In this document: piece after piece, positions 12,601-26,600 of the stretch
How positions within the stretch are numbered: the stretch's first letter is position 1
Layout: each line of letters begins with the position of its first letter
Assembly (NCBI GenBank): GCA_026929865.2
Contig: CM049413.1
Span: 10,672,001 to 10,736,000, forward strand
Source of the DNA: Hyperoplus lanceolatus
Taxonomy: Eukaryota > Chordata > Actinopteri > Uranoscopiformes > Ammodytidae
Length of the DNA stretch: 64,000 nucleotides
Direction of reading: 5' to 3'
Made by a program: the position numbers and the translations under genes
Notes under the pieces: generated by a model
Seen by the model: the letters and a program-made list of their open reading frames with translations, nothing else
Databases searched by the model: none
Told to the model about the DNA's origin: nothing

Positions 12601-15600
12601 CTTTTTTTCATCTGTTTCATCTCCTGTGTCTTTTCTCTCTCTCTCTTCCTCTCTCCCTCCGTCGCTGCTGTGTTTTCTCTCCATCTGTTCAGCTTGTGTA
12701 TGTCGCCTGTGCGTTCCTCTTGAGTACTGCATCTTGGTTTCACCCCCTCTGAGTTCCTTTCTCAAATCAAAGAGAGATGACTCATCTGTGAAAAATGAGT
12801 ATTGGCAGAGAATCTAGGGCAAAATAGGGCATTTACATTTCAGAACACTGTTCCTGTGTGGCAGTAACAATAATGAGGGGAAGTAGATAAAACACTGGAG
12901 GAGGAAGGGTAGAAAAAGTCTAATGTTCGACTCTGGTCCCCTTCAAGTTGGTTATCTAGAACACATTGTCAGTTTCACAATGTAATGTCAATTTTGAAAT
13001 TCTTGCATTTGGAATTCCATTAATGTTTCCTTCTGGGAAGAATTTGACTTGACTTTCTTTGTTGGTTTATATAAGCTTTAACCGCCAACAGGCAGAAATG
13101 TGCTTTCTTCTGGGCAAAATATAGACAAAGTGGAAAATAAGATAATACAGCATTATAGATGGAAACAGTTCCACATAGACTGAATCAGTTTAGTCTGACT
13201 GAAATGTAAACTGCATTCCGCCTTGTAGGCTTTTTTAACAGTCTTGGTTTAAACAAATGCTGTTCCTGCTTTCTTAAACCCCCCTTTCCCTTCCCATTTG
13301 TGTGAATATATCTAAAGGAAAAAGGTGTCTGACTTGGTGTTGCATTTGTATCTTTCCCCCAGGCCACAGAGCGGTGTATGTAGGCGTCCATGTTCCTCTT
13401 GGAAGGGAGAGCCGGCGGCGGCATCGCCACAGAGGACACAGACACCACAAAAAGAAGAAGGAGAGAGACTCTGAGGAGGGGAAGGAAGATGGCAGAGAAT
13501 CCCCCAGTTATGGTTGGAAAAACTCATCCAAAATCTCTTAATGCTGCCACACCTCACACCACAGTTTTTAAAAAATATATTAATCTCTCAAAACGTCTCT
13601 CTTTACTGATGTTCTATCAGATAGGACTGCTTTAAAGTTAATGCAGTGTACTTTTGAGAGCCGTCAACTTTGTTTATTCTATCTCCCATGACTCGCCTCA
13701 GATAATAAACAGAAATCTGTTTCTGCATTCCAAAAATAGATAGACTTAGCTTAGACTTGATATACCTTTTAATGGTGGGATCATTAAAGTGTTTATTTCA
13801 CAGTACTCTCGTATATGATAATAATATAGTCTATATTGCATTGCATGGACTTTGAAAGCAAGAATACATGTTCCTTTGAAACATACATAGAAAGCTGAAG
13901 TTACTTGTTACGTAATTAGTGTTGGCTAAACAGTCACAGGAAAGCTGAGGGGGACAAATGTGATCTTATGGTTTAACAATGCACATATTGCAGGGTTAGA
14001 GCACCACTCTAACCTGCTTAAGCTCTTCTCTCTCCATCTTTCCAACAGTTCTGAATAAAAAATTAAGTTTTAAAAGGCATTAAATGCTGCTGGCTGTGGC
14101 CTCTGTCACTTGTCTGAGGGCTGTGACATTTTAAGCGATCTGCACGCATTTGTGTGTGAGGTTGCTGCATCACCTTAACTGCAAATCTCCTAAGCATCCT
14201 AACAATGTTTTGAGGGCTTAACTAGTCCTATGGCACAACACCAGACAAACACTATCGGTCCTGTTTACATGTTGAGGACTGCAGCGCAGAGCGTCACGAC
14301 CACCACACAGTGTGTGTACAGAAAATGACTCCCCCCTGTCTTTCGAGTCCAGCCAGGTTTTTAATCTGCCATATCTATTTCCGTTTTCTCCCTGGTCCCA
14401 GGTATCCTGATATCTGCCCTTTTATTCTATCAGACAATAGGAAAGAAAATAGATTATCCTCTCTTGCACATTTCTCCTCAAGATTTCTAAGCATCAAGCC
14501 AGCAGATGTTTTCCCTCTTATGTAGCAGAATGAAAAGCTGTTTTGGTACAGGCCTGTGCTGATCTCACTGTACCATGACCTAAAAAACATTCTCCCCAGT
14601 TTCAGAAGACATTAGTGCAGTTGCGCCGGCCAGTCATTCACACACATGCTTTCTCATATGGACTCAAAATAATTCTGTTTCATTGCTATATTTTCTTGTG
14701 CTAAGATTATATCTTTGCTTCCACAAGACATGTCCCACCATCATTGTTCCTGAGATACAGCCACTTAAAAGATTGTTTTTCTAACAAACAAAATCTACAT
14801 TGTGTGTATCCTTGAGATCTATCAAACACAATCCATTTCCTTCCCCACAAAACAGAATCTTCAAACATTTTGTAAACAGCATTGTTTATATCCATGTTTA
14901 TTAGCTTATTTCAGTCTTTGTCCCTGTCTCTGCTGGAGGATTGCTGGATTTCTTGGCGTGTTACAGCCACCCATAGATCAGTGGAATGGTGTGAAACCGT
15001 TAACAGGACTGTGTATATGGCCACACATGTGCAAGGGTGAAGAAACAAGATGGGAACCCAATAAAAAGCACTGCTAAAAAAACACAAGGACATGGCAATT
15101 GAAATGATACTGTTGTTATCATTGTAAGCATCATAAATATGAGCTTTGAGCTTTGCCCGTGCTTTGTGCAGACACACCATCCCAGCGGGTCCAGTTCATT
15201 CTGGGCACAGAGGACGATGACCTTGAGCACGTCCCCCACGACCTCTTCACTGAGCTGGACGAGCTCTCCTTCAGAGACGGCAGTGCCACTGAATGGAAGG
15301 AGACTGCCAGGTCAGAAAGACATTGAAGGGGCAACAATATGGAGTGAAATCACTAAATTACTACATAGATGATAGATCTGTCTTTTCTTTTTTTGTACAA
15401 ATACCACTTTTCATCCAGGCTATTAGCCTTACTGGCTACATTAACAGCACCTACATGTAGGCATTACTGTGAGACACTATAAATCCTATAAGGCAAGCAT
15501 CCATATTAAAGTTCTTTCTTTCTTTTCTGTATTGGGAGAGAATTGTAAATTCCTGTGAAGTTTGTATTTGTTGCTCTGTTTAATGTTGTCTTCAGTCCTT

Positions 15601-17597
15601 AAACATTTTACCAATGTCTAGTATGTGTCTCTCAGGAGATTTAGACTCCTACTCAGCCTCGGGTCACAATACTTCAACAGGTTTATTTTAGTAAGAACTT
15701 AGAGTTGAAGATTGTAACTGAATCCACTTGTCAATCATTTCAGAGATGCAATGATGAAACGTGTATTGAAGGGACAGATTTGGAGCATGAGTCACTCAGT
15801 TTGCAGTATGCACTCTGAAGAGTGAGATTCGAATTTCTCAAGGGAAAACTGTAGCTTTTCATAGACAGGATCTATGAGCGGGGAAAACATGTCCTTGAAC
15901 TACGGTACAACCCATATACGTCTTTGTTTATTTGAATCCACAATTAACATCATTTTGTTGCGTGTGTGTTTGTGTGTGCTCTCTTTGTGTTTATTGACAG
16001 ATGGTTGAAGTTTGAAGAGGACGTGGAAGACGGTGGAGAAAGGTGGAGTAAGCCCTATGTGGCTACCTTGTCACTACACAGCTTATTTGAACTCCGCAGC
16101 TGCATACTCAACGGCACAGTCATGCTGGATATGAGGGCCAACAGTATCGAGGAGATTGCGGGTACATTTTACAGTACACATTGCAATCACTTTTTAATAT
16201 ACATGACGCTCATAGTATTTTATTTAATTACTTCTGCACCATTGTGGTAAAAAAAAATAGATAAAGAAGCAAATAAAGAGTCATTACTTTAGACTAGAGC
16301 TCTTCTTTTAAATGCTGCATACCACATTCCAGTTTTTTTCTTACTATGTGTATGTCCCTTTCCTGCCTTCCTATGACTCAGACATGGTGATAGACAGCAT
16401 GGTGGCTTCGGGCCAGCTGAAGGAGGAATTGCGCGAGCAGGTGCGGGAAGCCATGCTGAAGAAACACCACCACCAGAATGAGAGAAAGCTCAGTAACCGC
16501 ATCCCTCTGGTGCGCTCCTTTGCTGACATAGGCAAGAAAAATTCTGACTCACTCTTGCTTGAAAGAAACGGTGAGATCCTACGCACTTGAATTTCTTTTT
16601 CCCTCAATATTTTCTACCACTGGGGAGCTGGTCCTAAAATGAAATCCAATGTTCAAATTTCTCAATGCCAGCCTAGAAGCTGGATGGTAAAAGTGAGTAA
16701 AAAAATCTAGAGAATGGTCCATCTTGGAGAAGTCGGTCCCCTTTTTACTGAAAGAGAAATCTGGGTGCTGATGATTGTGCTAACCTGTATGGCTGGCCTG
16801 GCTTTGGGGTTTGAAATAATGACTTGTTTTCACTCCCTAGGATGACACTGAGGAAATAATGCTTTACCTGCAACTGGAGTCAGCATTGCGTGTTTTTTTT
16901 TTTTTTTTTTTTTTTGACTGGGCATGCCCGCAGTGGTCTTGATGTGTGGTGTGCATTTATCAATCTTGGGTGCCAGCCAAGAATGAAAGAAATATCACAT
17001 TGCTCACTTCTGTGCCTCTGGTTCTCATTGGGCTTGCATTTTAATTTTTATTAAACATGAAACGCTCAGATGAAAAATTTATGGTTGGTGATGGAAGTGT
17101 GAAATAATGTAAGTCCTGTGCCAAATGTGTATGTACTGTGTAGGATTTTACGAGTGGTCTGTTGTGGGGGAGCACATGTTCGCTTACAGTGCACTGACAT
17201 CATGCTAACTGCATGCAAGCCTGTCTCAACTCAAAGAGTTTTTCCTCATTACCTCGGTCATGCTGTATGATTGGTTTGTTTTAGAGTTGAATGAGACAAG
17301 TTGTTTGGCCCCTTGCGGCCCCTCCTACACCCCTCACTGAATCATCCTCGGGTGTCTCCTGCACACAACCAATGCTTTTTCCGCTCGCGTTTAATGAAAG
17401 CACGAATCTCTCTTTTAACTACACCTCCGTAACGCTATTGCTGCCCACCCCCTTTTTCTGGCTTTGTCTCCTTCCAGATACCATTTCTGTGTGTGATGTA
17501 CTCCCTATACTTCATTGTGTTTTTCCTCTCTGCTCCATCCCTTTTATTCTTTTTTTTCCTTCTCAGTCTTCCTTTCCCTCCTTTACTATTTCCCTTT

Positions 17598-17638
<41 letters not shown>

Positions 17639-20600
17639 CCCCCTTGTACCTTTTTTGTTTCCTCTGTTCAGGAGAGGGCTTGTCCTCTTCCCGTCATTCT
17701 CTCCACAAGCCCGCCTCTGTCACCAACCTCTCCCAGAGACGAGAGTCCAGAGTGTCTGTGCTGCTCAACCACCTCCTGCCCTCCTCCTACTCCTCCGGCC
17801 CTGGCTCTTCCTCCCCAGGCCCCTCGCCCCACAGTACCCCTTCTTTCTTCCACTCGTCCTCCTATAGCAGCCAGGGGGCGGGCGCCGGCCCTCAAGGCAT
17901 CCCCGAGGTGGTGGTGTCTCCCCCAGAGGAAGACCAGCCGCCCCACTCGGCAGAGGATGACGTAGCATCAGCGTCGCCACAGCTCAGTCGACGAGCATCC
18001 TCGGCATCCCAGGGCCTCGAGATGCTGCCCTTAGAAGGCAAATATCTGTGTAGCCTGCAAGTGTGAGTCACGGCTTGAACAGAGAACACTAGCACTAGCA
18101 TGAAATCTCTCTGCCCCCCGCCTTCCCCCACCCCCATGTTAACTTCCAGCTCTGCGGTCCATCTCATCAATAACCCACACAGCAAGGCCTCGCTAAGACG
18201 CTCTTCCTGTATTTATCCACCAACGTTTTTTGACACTACACTTCCTTTCCCGCTCATTGTTTGTGCTTCCTTTCCTTCTCTGTTCATACCACTCTCCTTT
18301 TTTTGACTCTACTAATATGACTTGTTCTTGCTGCACTCTAAACTTTAGTTATGTTGGCAAACACATTTTAAAGACATTTTTCAGCATCTATACCTTGCTT
18401 GGCCCTGTCCCCTCTCACACTTCCTTTATAATGATTGCATGGCTGCCTTCCAAAAGTTTTGTTGTTGTCCGTCCCTCCTATATTGTGTTTTGTGTCCTGT
18501 GTTGTGATATTGCCACGTTTAGCCATCTACCCCACCTCACTCGTCTCAGTAGATGTTTCATCTAAGACCAATTATAAGTGATGTGCCAATCATGTTTATT
18601 TTACTTTTGGCCACTGATTATAGTCTATCGACTATTACTATTTTGTGTAAAGCATAGCTACAACATGCAGTTTGTACAGTACAAAGATAACCTCAAGAAG
18701 GCCTACATTAAATCATTTAAGCCAATCCAGATACATTTAACATCAGATTTTACAATTTTACTTGCATCATTGCTCTCTTATTACAGCTTTAATCTTATGT
18801 ACTGATAATTCATATTTACTTTGAGATGCAATAGGGTGAAAGTGTGCAACATTGTTGTGCTTATTTATTTATAAAAGGTCAACATATACCAATGTTCCTT
18901 GATCTTACAGATAGACTAGGGACAGAGCTGTTAAGTCCTCGAGTTTCTGTTATTGTATATGCTGTAGAAATCGGCATTATACATCTCTAAACCCTTTTAG
19001 CTTTAATCGGTATTTGTTTGTATCACCCGGTGACAGTCCCATTTTAAATACACCCTGCAACTTGTGCTTTTCCCATCACATTATTTGGCATGCACGGTCT
19101 TCCTTCTCATCAATTCCTAAGTATAAATATTCTTTTACCCGATGGAGTGGGGTAGCGAAGACAACATGTGCCAGCAGCTTGGCTAAATATAAGCCAAGGA
19201 CCAGTGAGGGAGTCTTGCTACTCTATGTACTTGTGTATCATATTGGCACCTACATTGACTTTTTGTTCTTCCCAAACCAGTGTCAGCTTATAATTAGACT
19301 GTGTGTGCGTGAGAGTGTTTGCGTCTGTTTGTCTCACTGCGGGAAGGGCTCCCTTTCCGAGTATGGGTCATTAGAACCAGCGATCACTTGGTGGGAGCTG
19401 AATCTAAAAAGGCTGGGGTGGTCTAATTATAGCCGTCTGACGTTCTGTAATTGTACCCCACTCTATGAAAATACAGTATTTCCCAAGAGACAAGACCTTT
19501 GACATCAGTGCGTAGTTTATTATTTCTGAGGGGGGCTTGAAGCCTTCATCATTACAGTTTAATAACACTGCAGATTGTTTAAAGTGGTATACAATGTTGA
19601 TCTACAATAGATAACCATCTAAGTACGTGTTGAACAGAGGTGTAGTGTTAGAAAGTACAAAGGCCCATTATGTGTCATTTGGAATATTTTGTCTGTATGC
19701 CAGTAATAGCTTGGCAGATAAAAAAATAATTTGCCTTTAATGATTCAATAATGTTTTTTAGACATGAACTGTGATGGTATTGAGCTGACCACAGGCTATT
19801 TATACTTATACAAGCCATTGACCTATTGAGTATAAAGTCATGGGTAAAAATGCTGGACACTGGGAAGCACTGAGACACTGTCCATGTTATTCTAGACCTA
19901 GACCCTACTTTAGAATTCTTTGTTTTGTTTTCTTAATTCTAAACATTTCTCTCTCTCAGACAAACTGGTCCACCATTGGCCAGTTCTATGAAGCATAGAC
20001 CATTTTGGGGCAACTGTGGCTCGGGAGATTGATGCGTCTTTCTTTGATCACAGGGTTGGTGATTCGATACTCGCCCTATTCTGTCCATATGTTTAGTCGT
20101 CCTTGGGCAAGACACTGAACCCCAAATTGCTCCTGAGCTTGCTGCCATAAGTGTGTGAGCTGGTGAATGAGCTATAAAAACCTTGCAAAGTGCTACTGAA
20201 GGAATACACTATACCTATATAAGTGTAGCCACTTTGTACCGGGTATCATTGTAAAATAGAAAAATAGTCCTAGCAAGACTTATGGTAACCTATTGTCCTT
20301 ATATGAGCCCGGTATGAATATAACCGTTTGTAATCTCTTTGAGTCTCTTCACAGGATAATGTAAATTGTGAGAAGAATGGTGTATTACTTACAATAGAGC
20401 AAGCTGACACAACTACTGTAGAGGTACACATTAAATTAATACAACCTTCTTCTCATCATGTTATCAGAAAACTTCTGGTGCTAACAACCCCACACATAAA
20501 TTCTGTTATTTATGTTCTTTTTGGCATATGAATGAGGCTGCGCTATGACGCCACTCTTTAACTGGCTAGCATGGGGGAACATTCCAGGGCTTAGCCTTAC

Positions 20601-23600
20601 TGAATGAACTGTGTTGGCGGACGCAACCTAAGCTAATCCCTCCCTTATTCCAAGAGGCTTTATCGGGTATGTGAGCAATCACGCTCCTGTTCAGCAGTTG
20701 GCTACCCAGCATTCACTGAGGTTACTCTGGGATACAGTTCAAGGGTAAATGGCTCACTGGTCAAGCCATCAATACATTTTGTATTGACTTGGGATTAATT
20801 GTACATGGGAATGTGGCATACTGCTTTAGCCTTTATGATTGTGTTTTCCGTTTGACCTTGTCTTGATGACTTCCTCGTGGAGAAATATGTTGACTTGGAA
20901 AATGAGAGAAGAAGAAAAACCTGGTAAAAGAAGTGTTACTTTTGAATTTCAGAGGATAGTATGCAATGCACATGCTATTCTTTGATAGAAATACATCACT
21001 CCCTCATTTCATCTCCTGCTCTCTCATGTCACCACAAGTGCTAGCGTTTCCTGTCTCTGGTATGGCTCAAATCACATAAGCAATGTTGAAATGTATAGCC
21101 AGTTATGCACGGAAATACCGGAGCTTCAACACTTGAAGGTTATGAAGCCTGAGCAAGGTGAACTGTCAGCCATATCAAACATATCCTCTGATATAAAGCT
21201 CAAATTATTTCAAGTTAAGCAGGACTGACTCAAGTGCCAGAGTAATGAGCTCAACAGACAAGGGGCAACTATCAGGTGGGCTTTGTGAAAAACAATATAT
21301 TGTCTTCCCTGTGGAGAGCCATGACAGGGTCGCAGCTCCGTACTAAATCAACACGTATAGCAATTAATAGTTTCACTGGCAGCCACATTTTTTTGTATTT
21401 GTATTTCAGTCAGACATTGAGTATTGTAGAGCAGAAGATTCCAACTCCTGTTGTGTGGAAAATGGATTTAAAGGTTTAATTTAAGACACCTAATAGGTGA
21501 TAATCTAGACCAGCGGTGGCACAGGAGTTATGGCTTCATTAATATAGACAGGCCAGCTAACAAGGGAGAAGTGCCTGCATATCGGTGGTTAATGTAAGTG
21601 TAAGGTTTGTTTGCCAAGAGCTCACCTCTTATCATAAATGATTTAAATGCCTGTTATATAGCCCCTCGTTTGATGAGCCCATGCCATAAAGAAAAAGCAA
21701 TCACAGATTAAAATACCTTGACTTTTTTCCCCCCACTCAAGTTCTTCAAAATTAAAATCTGGGTAGAGCAAAAAACCCATAAATCCAAAATGGCATTTTA
21801 ATTAAACACAATAACAAATGGCTTGTCATGGACACGGGTGAACCACACTGCTATTCTGGAGCAGACCTTGCATCCCCACATACTTACACGGTGTCCATCA
21901 CTGCTTTGTCTCCTGCCCATCCTCCCCCTGTCCCTCCTAGGACCACTGGTGTCTCCGCACTCGCTCCCAAATAACCTGTACGGCAACAAGACAATGGAGA
22001 GGAGGCCGTCCAAAGCAGGGGTCAGTAGAGAAAGCAGCACTGTCGACTTCAGCAAGGTAACCTAACCACAGTACTGAGCAGAGCAAAAAACAGTCCACCC
22101 TTTTGAAGGAAGAACCATGAGTTCTTGTTTTTCTTCAGTTTCTGGACTTCAACAGACACTTCCACGGTGGTCTCTGTTGAAACCCTTCCAACTGTATTAG
22201 AGCCACCATCACATACCCATCAGCCTTTTCCCACTGGGCTTTGGGCTTCAATCATTGTGTTCACTGCACTGCTTCACCTGTAAAAGATTAAGAATTTAAT
22301 CATCAAAGTAAAGGTTCTAGTTATTGTAACTTGTTTTAGTTTTTAAAAATTCATCCTTCGCATGGCTCCCATTCACCATATTTTTGTTCTTCATCCATTA
22401 GATAAAAAGGCAGGCTTCCATAAATAGTTATTATACAGCCCTTCATTATGAATGCCAAAAAATAAGGTGCAGTGTTTTTAGGAGTCAGGATAGAGAAGAG
22501 GGATGAAATCAGCCTTTTCTATACAGGGATAACGAAGCTGTATTTTGCATTGCACATAATAACCAATATTTATTCAAGAAAATTATGAGAAGTGGACAGT
22601 CTTTGCTCAGTACCTTGTAGCTGTAGTTGTAGCTACTAACCTGCCCCCATCTATCATTCGATATCATAGCATCCAACCGACCTGCTGCTGTTCTTTATAT
22701 ACACTCTGCATCGGCATCTCTTTTTCTTGGATTTTCATCTATTCAATATCAATAATTGTCTGTATGAACAGATGCTCCAGGTTCATTGTTTGTGTTGGGT
22801 TCTGTTGGGTTCAGGTGGACATGAACTTCATGAAAAAGATTCCTCCTGGTGCTGAAGCCTCCAACGTGCTGGTGGGAGAGGTGGACTTCCTGGAGAAGCC
22901 CATCATTGCCTTTGTACGGCTGTCCCCTGCGGTGCTTATCACAGGCCTCACAGAGGTGCCTGTGCCCACCAGGTACAATAACAAGACTTTTTTTATTCCA
23001 AAAATGTAATGTTCAGTTACAGTTGCCAACTCGTACAATTTCGTATACTCTGTTGTTTTTCTTAAAATGGCTTCCAATGTCATCTGTCAAATCCCTACTC
23101 ACATGGGACTAATACAACCTTGGGATTTACTGTGTTTCTAAATGTGGTTGTGTGCCAAGAGACCCTGTGCATGTCAGCAATCTATTAAGTAACAGGACTA
23201 AGAGTCTATAGCCACTTAAGTTGCTCTAATGCGTAGTACACACCAAGAAGAAGACAAAATAGTGGGCTCAAAACATGGAGGGATAAATAGGTTTCCCTTT
23301 TGTGTATATATATATAGGTCAGTCATAAGCTGCAAAAGACCCGCCTTCTTGGCAGAAGGTTTAGTCAGTGTGTTTGACAGACACGTTCATAGCACTGGAG
23401 GACCAAAGTAACGGACATCTAGCTATACCCAAACCTAGGTCCAATTTACATAAAAATACCATCACTTACAGATCAATCTCATTATGTAATGAACTACCAA
23501 AAAACATAACTTCTAGCATAAATAGCTAATACAACTTTAAAAGTCTGCAAAGAGGGCTCTCGTGGTGTAGTGGTGAGAGCTGCCTCCAGTAGAACCTCAT

Positions 23601-26600
23601 TCCTCAGAAGGAGCAGACCACAGGTTATAATACAGCTCGTGGTCGTTCTCTGCATTTCATTCCCCTCTCTGCCCCATTTGATCTCTGTATCTTCTAACTG
23701 TCCAATAAAAAAAAAACATAAAATGTCCAAAAATAATGTAAAAACAAACAGTACTCAAACATGGGATATTGTGAATGTACTGTATATGTTATATATACAT
23801 GTGGCTTTACAAAAGTTTTATGAGGAAGGAGATGCATGTTTACTAGACCTCAGGGAAACCAAGGCCACATTTAGTGAGAAACAAAAAAAAATGTATTTAA
23901 CTGTTGACAAGAAAAACTCCTACCTTTTTAAGTCAATACAATTTACTTTTGTGACATTGAGGTCGGTGCTATACATGGTGTATTTTCATGCTTATTTGTC
24001 TTATTCAAAGGTTTCTTTTCCTGCTTTTGGGTCCTCGTGGCAAAGGACCCCAGTACCATGAGATTGGCAGATCCATGGCCACATTAATGACGGATGAGGT
24101 GAGAGAAAGAAAGATGGATCCCATTTGTAACTTTTCACTTCAGCTTGACATCTAACTTTTTATATTATTAAAAGACATGCTAAATGGTAACTTTTTTGTA
24201 TTGTTTGACTCGCCATGTTTTGACTCGTGAACCATTAACATTTAATAACTGCTAATAATATTTATTGTGTGTAGATTTTCCACGACGTGGCATACAAGGC
24301 GAAAGACAGAACGGATCTCCTCTCTGGAATTGACGAGTTCCTGGATCAAGTGACGGTCCTGCCTCCTGGAGAATGGGACCCCACCATCCGGATTGAGCCC
24401 CCCAAGAATGTCCCATCTCAGGTCAGTGACACACTTAACTACACCTGAAATACTGTATATAGGTCTGCTCTCACAAACTCTAACCTAGAAGATTATGCTG
24501 GCTTGAATTACTTTTCTGTATGTATCATGCTTTACTACATGCCACTACAATCACACTGACAGTGCCCCCTTATGGATTCAAAGCATCATGACAGCAAAAT
24601 AATTGAAATGCATGTCACCTGCAGATGAAGAGGAAGAGACCTTCCCATCCCAATGGTGATGCGTCTCCATCTGGAGAACAGGAAAAGGAAGAGGACCATC
24701 ATGCAGGGCCTGAGCTGCAGAGGACCGGCATGTGAGTTTAGCACCTTTTATTGGCTCACCATAGACTTGAAATAAGTATTGGACCTTATTCCAGTAATCT
24801 ATATCAATATCAATATCACCTGTGTTATTTATTTATTTTGTCAAATATTTTGACTTATTTTGATTCAATATTCATGTATTTATTAATTATTACTGTACGT
24901 TTTTCCTGAATTAAAAGCTTCACTAGCTCAAGTAGGCATGTTTAATACATTATGTCAATGCATATGGATTTTCCTCAAATAGCACACAGTAATAGTGCTT
25001 ATTAACCTGTAAGGAAGTGTTTAATAAAAGGTTTTTTGATTTTTTTTTAATGTTATTCACAAATTAATATAGAATATTAGAATAAGAAAACGTTTGAAAT
25101 TTAAAAAAAATATAAACTTAACACCACTATGCTCGTTACCTAGTTCATTTCCCACTGTACTCTGTGAACCTCAGAAGCTGACATTTATGGATAACTCATG
25201 CTGGGTCTCTAGAGCCTGGGCCACACAGCCAGGAGAATGTGTTTATTTAAAAGCCCAGATAGACACAAACGCTCTGCACCTATGCACACACATCAGTTGG
25301 GAGGCACTGTATTATTTACAGATTCACTCTAGCTCTCACCGCTACTATAAAAGGCTCCTGCTACAAGGGAGCAGCTGAGGGACAGAGTGTAAGAAAGTGC
25401 AAGAAGCTCATGTAGAGAAAGCTATCAGAAACTGGGGCTGTATAGAGAAAGACAGCATGGGTTGTGGAGGCAGTCAGTCGAGGTTGTTTCAGAGGTGTGG
25501 AGGAAAATAAAATGACAGCAACACATTACAGCAATTGGACAAGTGTCAGATAAAATAAGAATGTAATGTAATGTGATTACTTGTCTGTTTAACTCACTTG
25601 TTGTAATAAATATTTGAAGATAACCTTTTCACTTTTCACATTTCATATTATTATTGTGCATTACTACTTGAAAATGGCAATCATTAAAAAACTCCCTCTC
25701 TCTCCTATTTCAGAATATTTGGAGGCCTGTACCGTGACATCAAGCGGAAGCTACCGTTCTACTGGAGCGACATCAGGGACTCACTCAATCTGCAGTGTCT
25801 GGCCTCAGTCCTGTTCCTCTACTGCGCCTGCATGTCCCCTGTCATCACATTCGGAGGTCTGCTCGGAGAGGCCACTAAAGGCAACATAGTAAGTCCCCAC
25901 AGCTTCGCACTTAAAGGTCAGCACTTGGTTTTTATGAACCCCCCACAACCACCATGAACCCCTGGTTGTCCATGTGCTATGCTATACCAAATGATATATA
26001 CACAGAACTTGCTGCTACCATTAGCCTATCGCATGTGAGTATGTATATTATGCCTGTGATTCTCGTGCTGGCACTTAATATAGATGTGGATATGGAAACC
26101 CACCTCTGACATATAGCAGAAAGCCCAGCTCCAATATGCACTTTCATGGGGCTGGGCAGGTCATAAACCGGCCTATGCACATGTAGAACAATAATTCACA
26201 ACATTACATTTGAAAAACAATCTATAAAATTTAAATAAATACATAAGTACAATAAAAACAACTTCTAAAATCAATTATTAATCCAACTCACGACATATTT
26301 TCATATATTATGATGGTGCATAGTCCCTGGGTTGAAATTACGTCACAGTATTAATATATTAACTGAAGAAAAGTCACAATAACTTTTCAGCCACTTCACC
26401 CTGCTATCAAATTCTAATTTCTGTGGATGTCCTTCGTTATTAGGTCTTTATTTACTGTCCGAAATAGGATATCGCGATTATTCAGCCTCCGGTGCACTTA
26501 TCTGTTATTACACTGCGAGCCATTATATATAGTGTCTCTTCTCTTCTTCTTTTCTCTCTCTTTCTCTCTCTCTCTCTTCTCCCCCCTCCCCATATCCTTA

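Larger units (their letters stand above)
10962..13362 (+). other. slc4a7: slc4a7 intron 2
   Basis: Contains two abutting MITEs (11464-11722 and 11718-12244) and pyrimidine-rich stretches around 12450-12700. No extra exon is needed: exons 2 and 3 join directly in phase to give [12 protein letters not shown]. Confidence 0.7.
24732..25713 (+). other. slc4a7: slc4a7 intron 12 with a candidate internal promoter
   Basis: AT-rich up to ~25090, then a more GC-balanced stretch with a TATA box at 25346-25353 and a short ORF from 25457. See the separate entry for the candidate alternative first exon. Confidence 0.6.

Noticed and set aside
17291-17965. 224-codon plus-strand ORF overlapping exon 7
   Set aside because: Pyrimidine-rich intron read as Ser/Leu/Phe repeats; the exon 7 frame is a different one.
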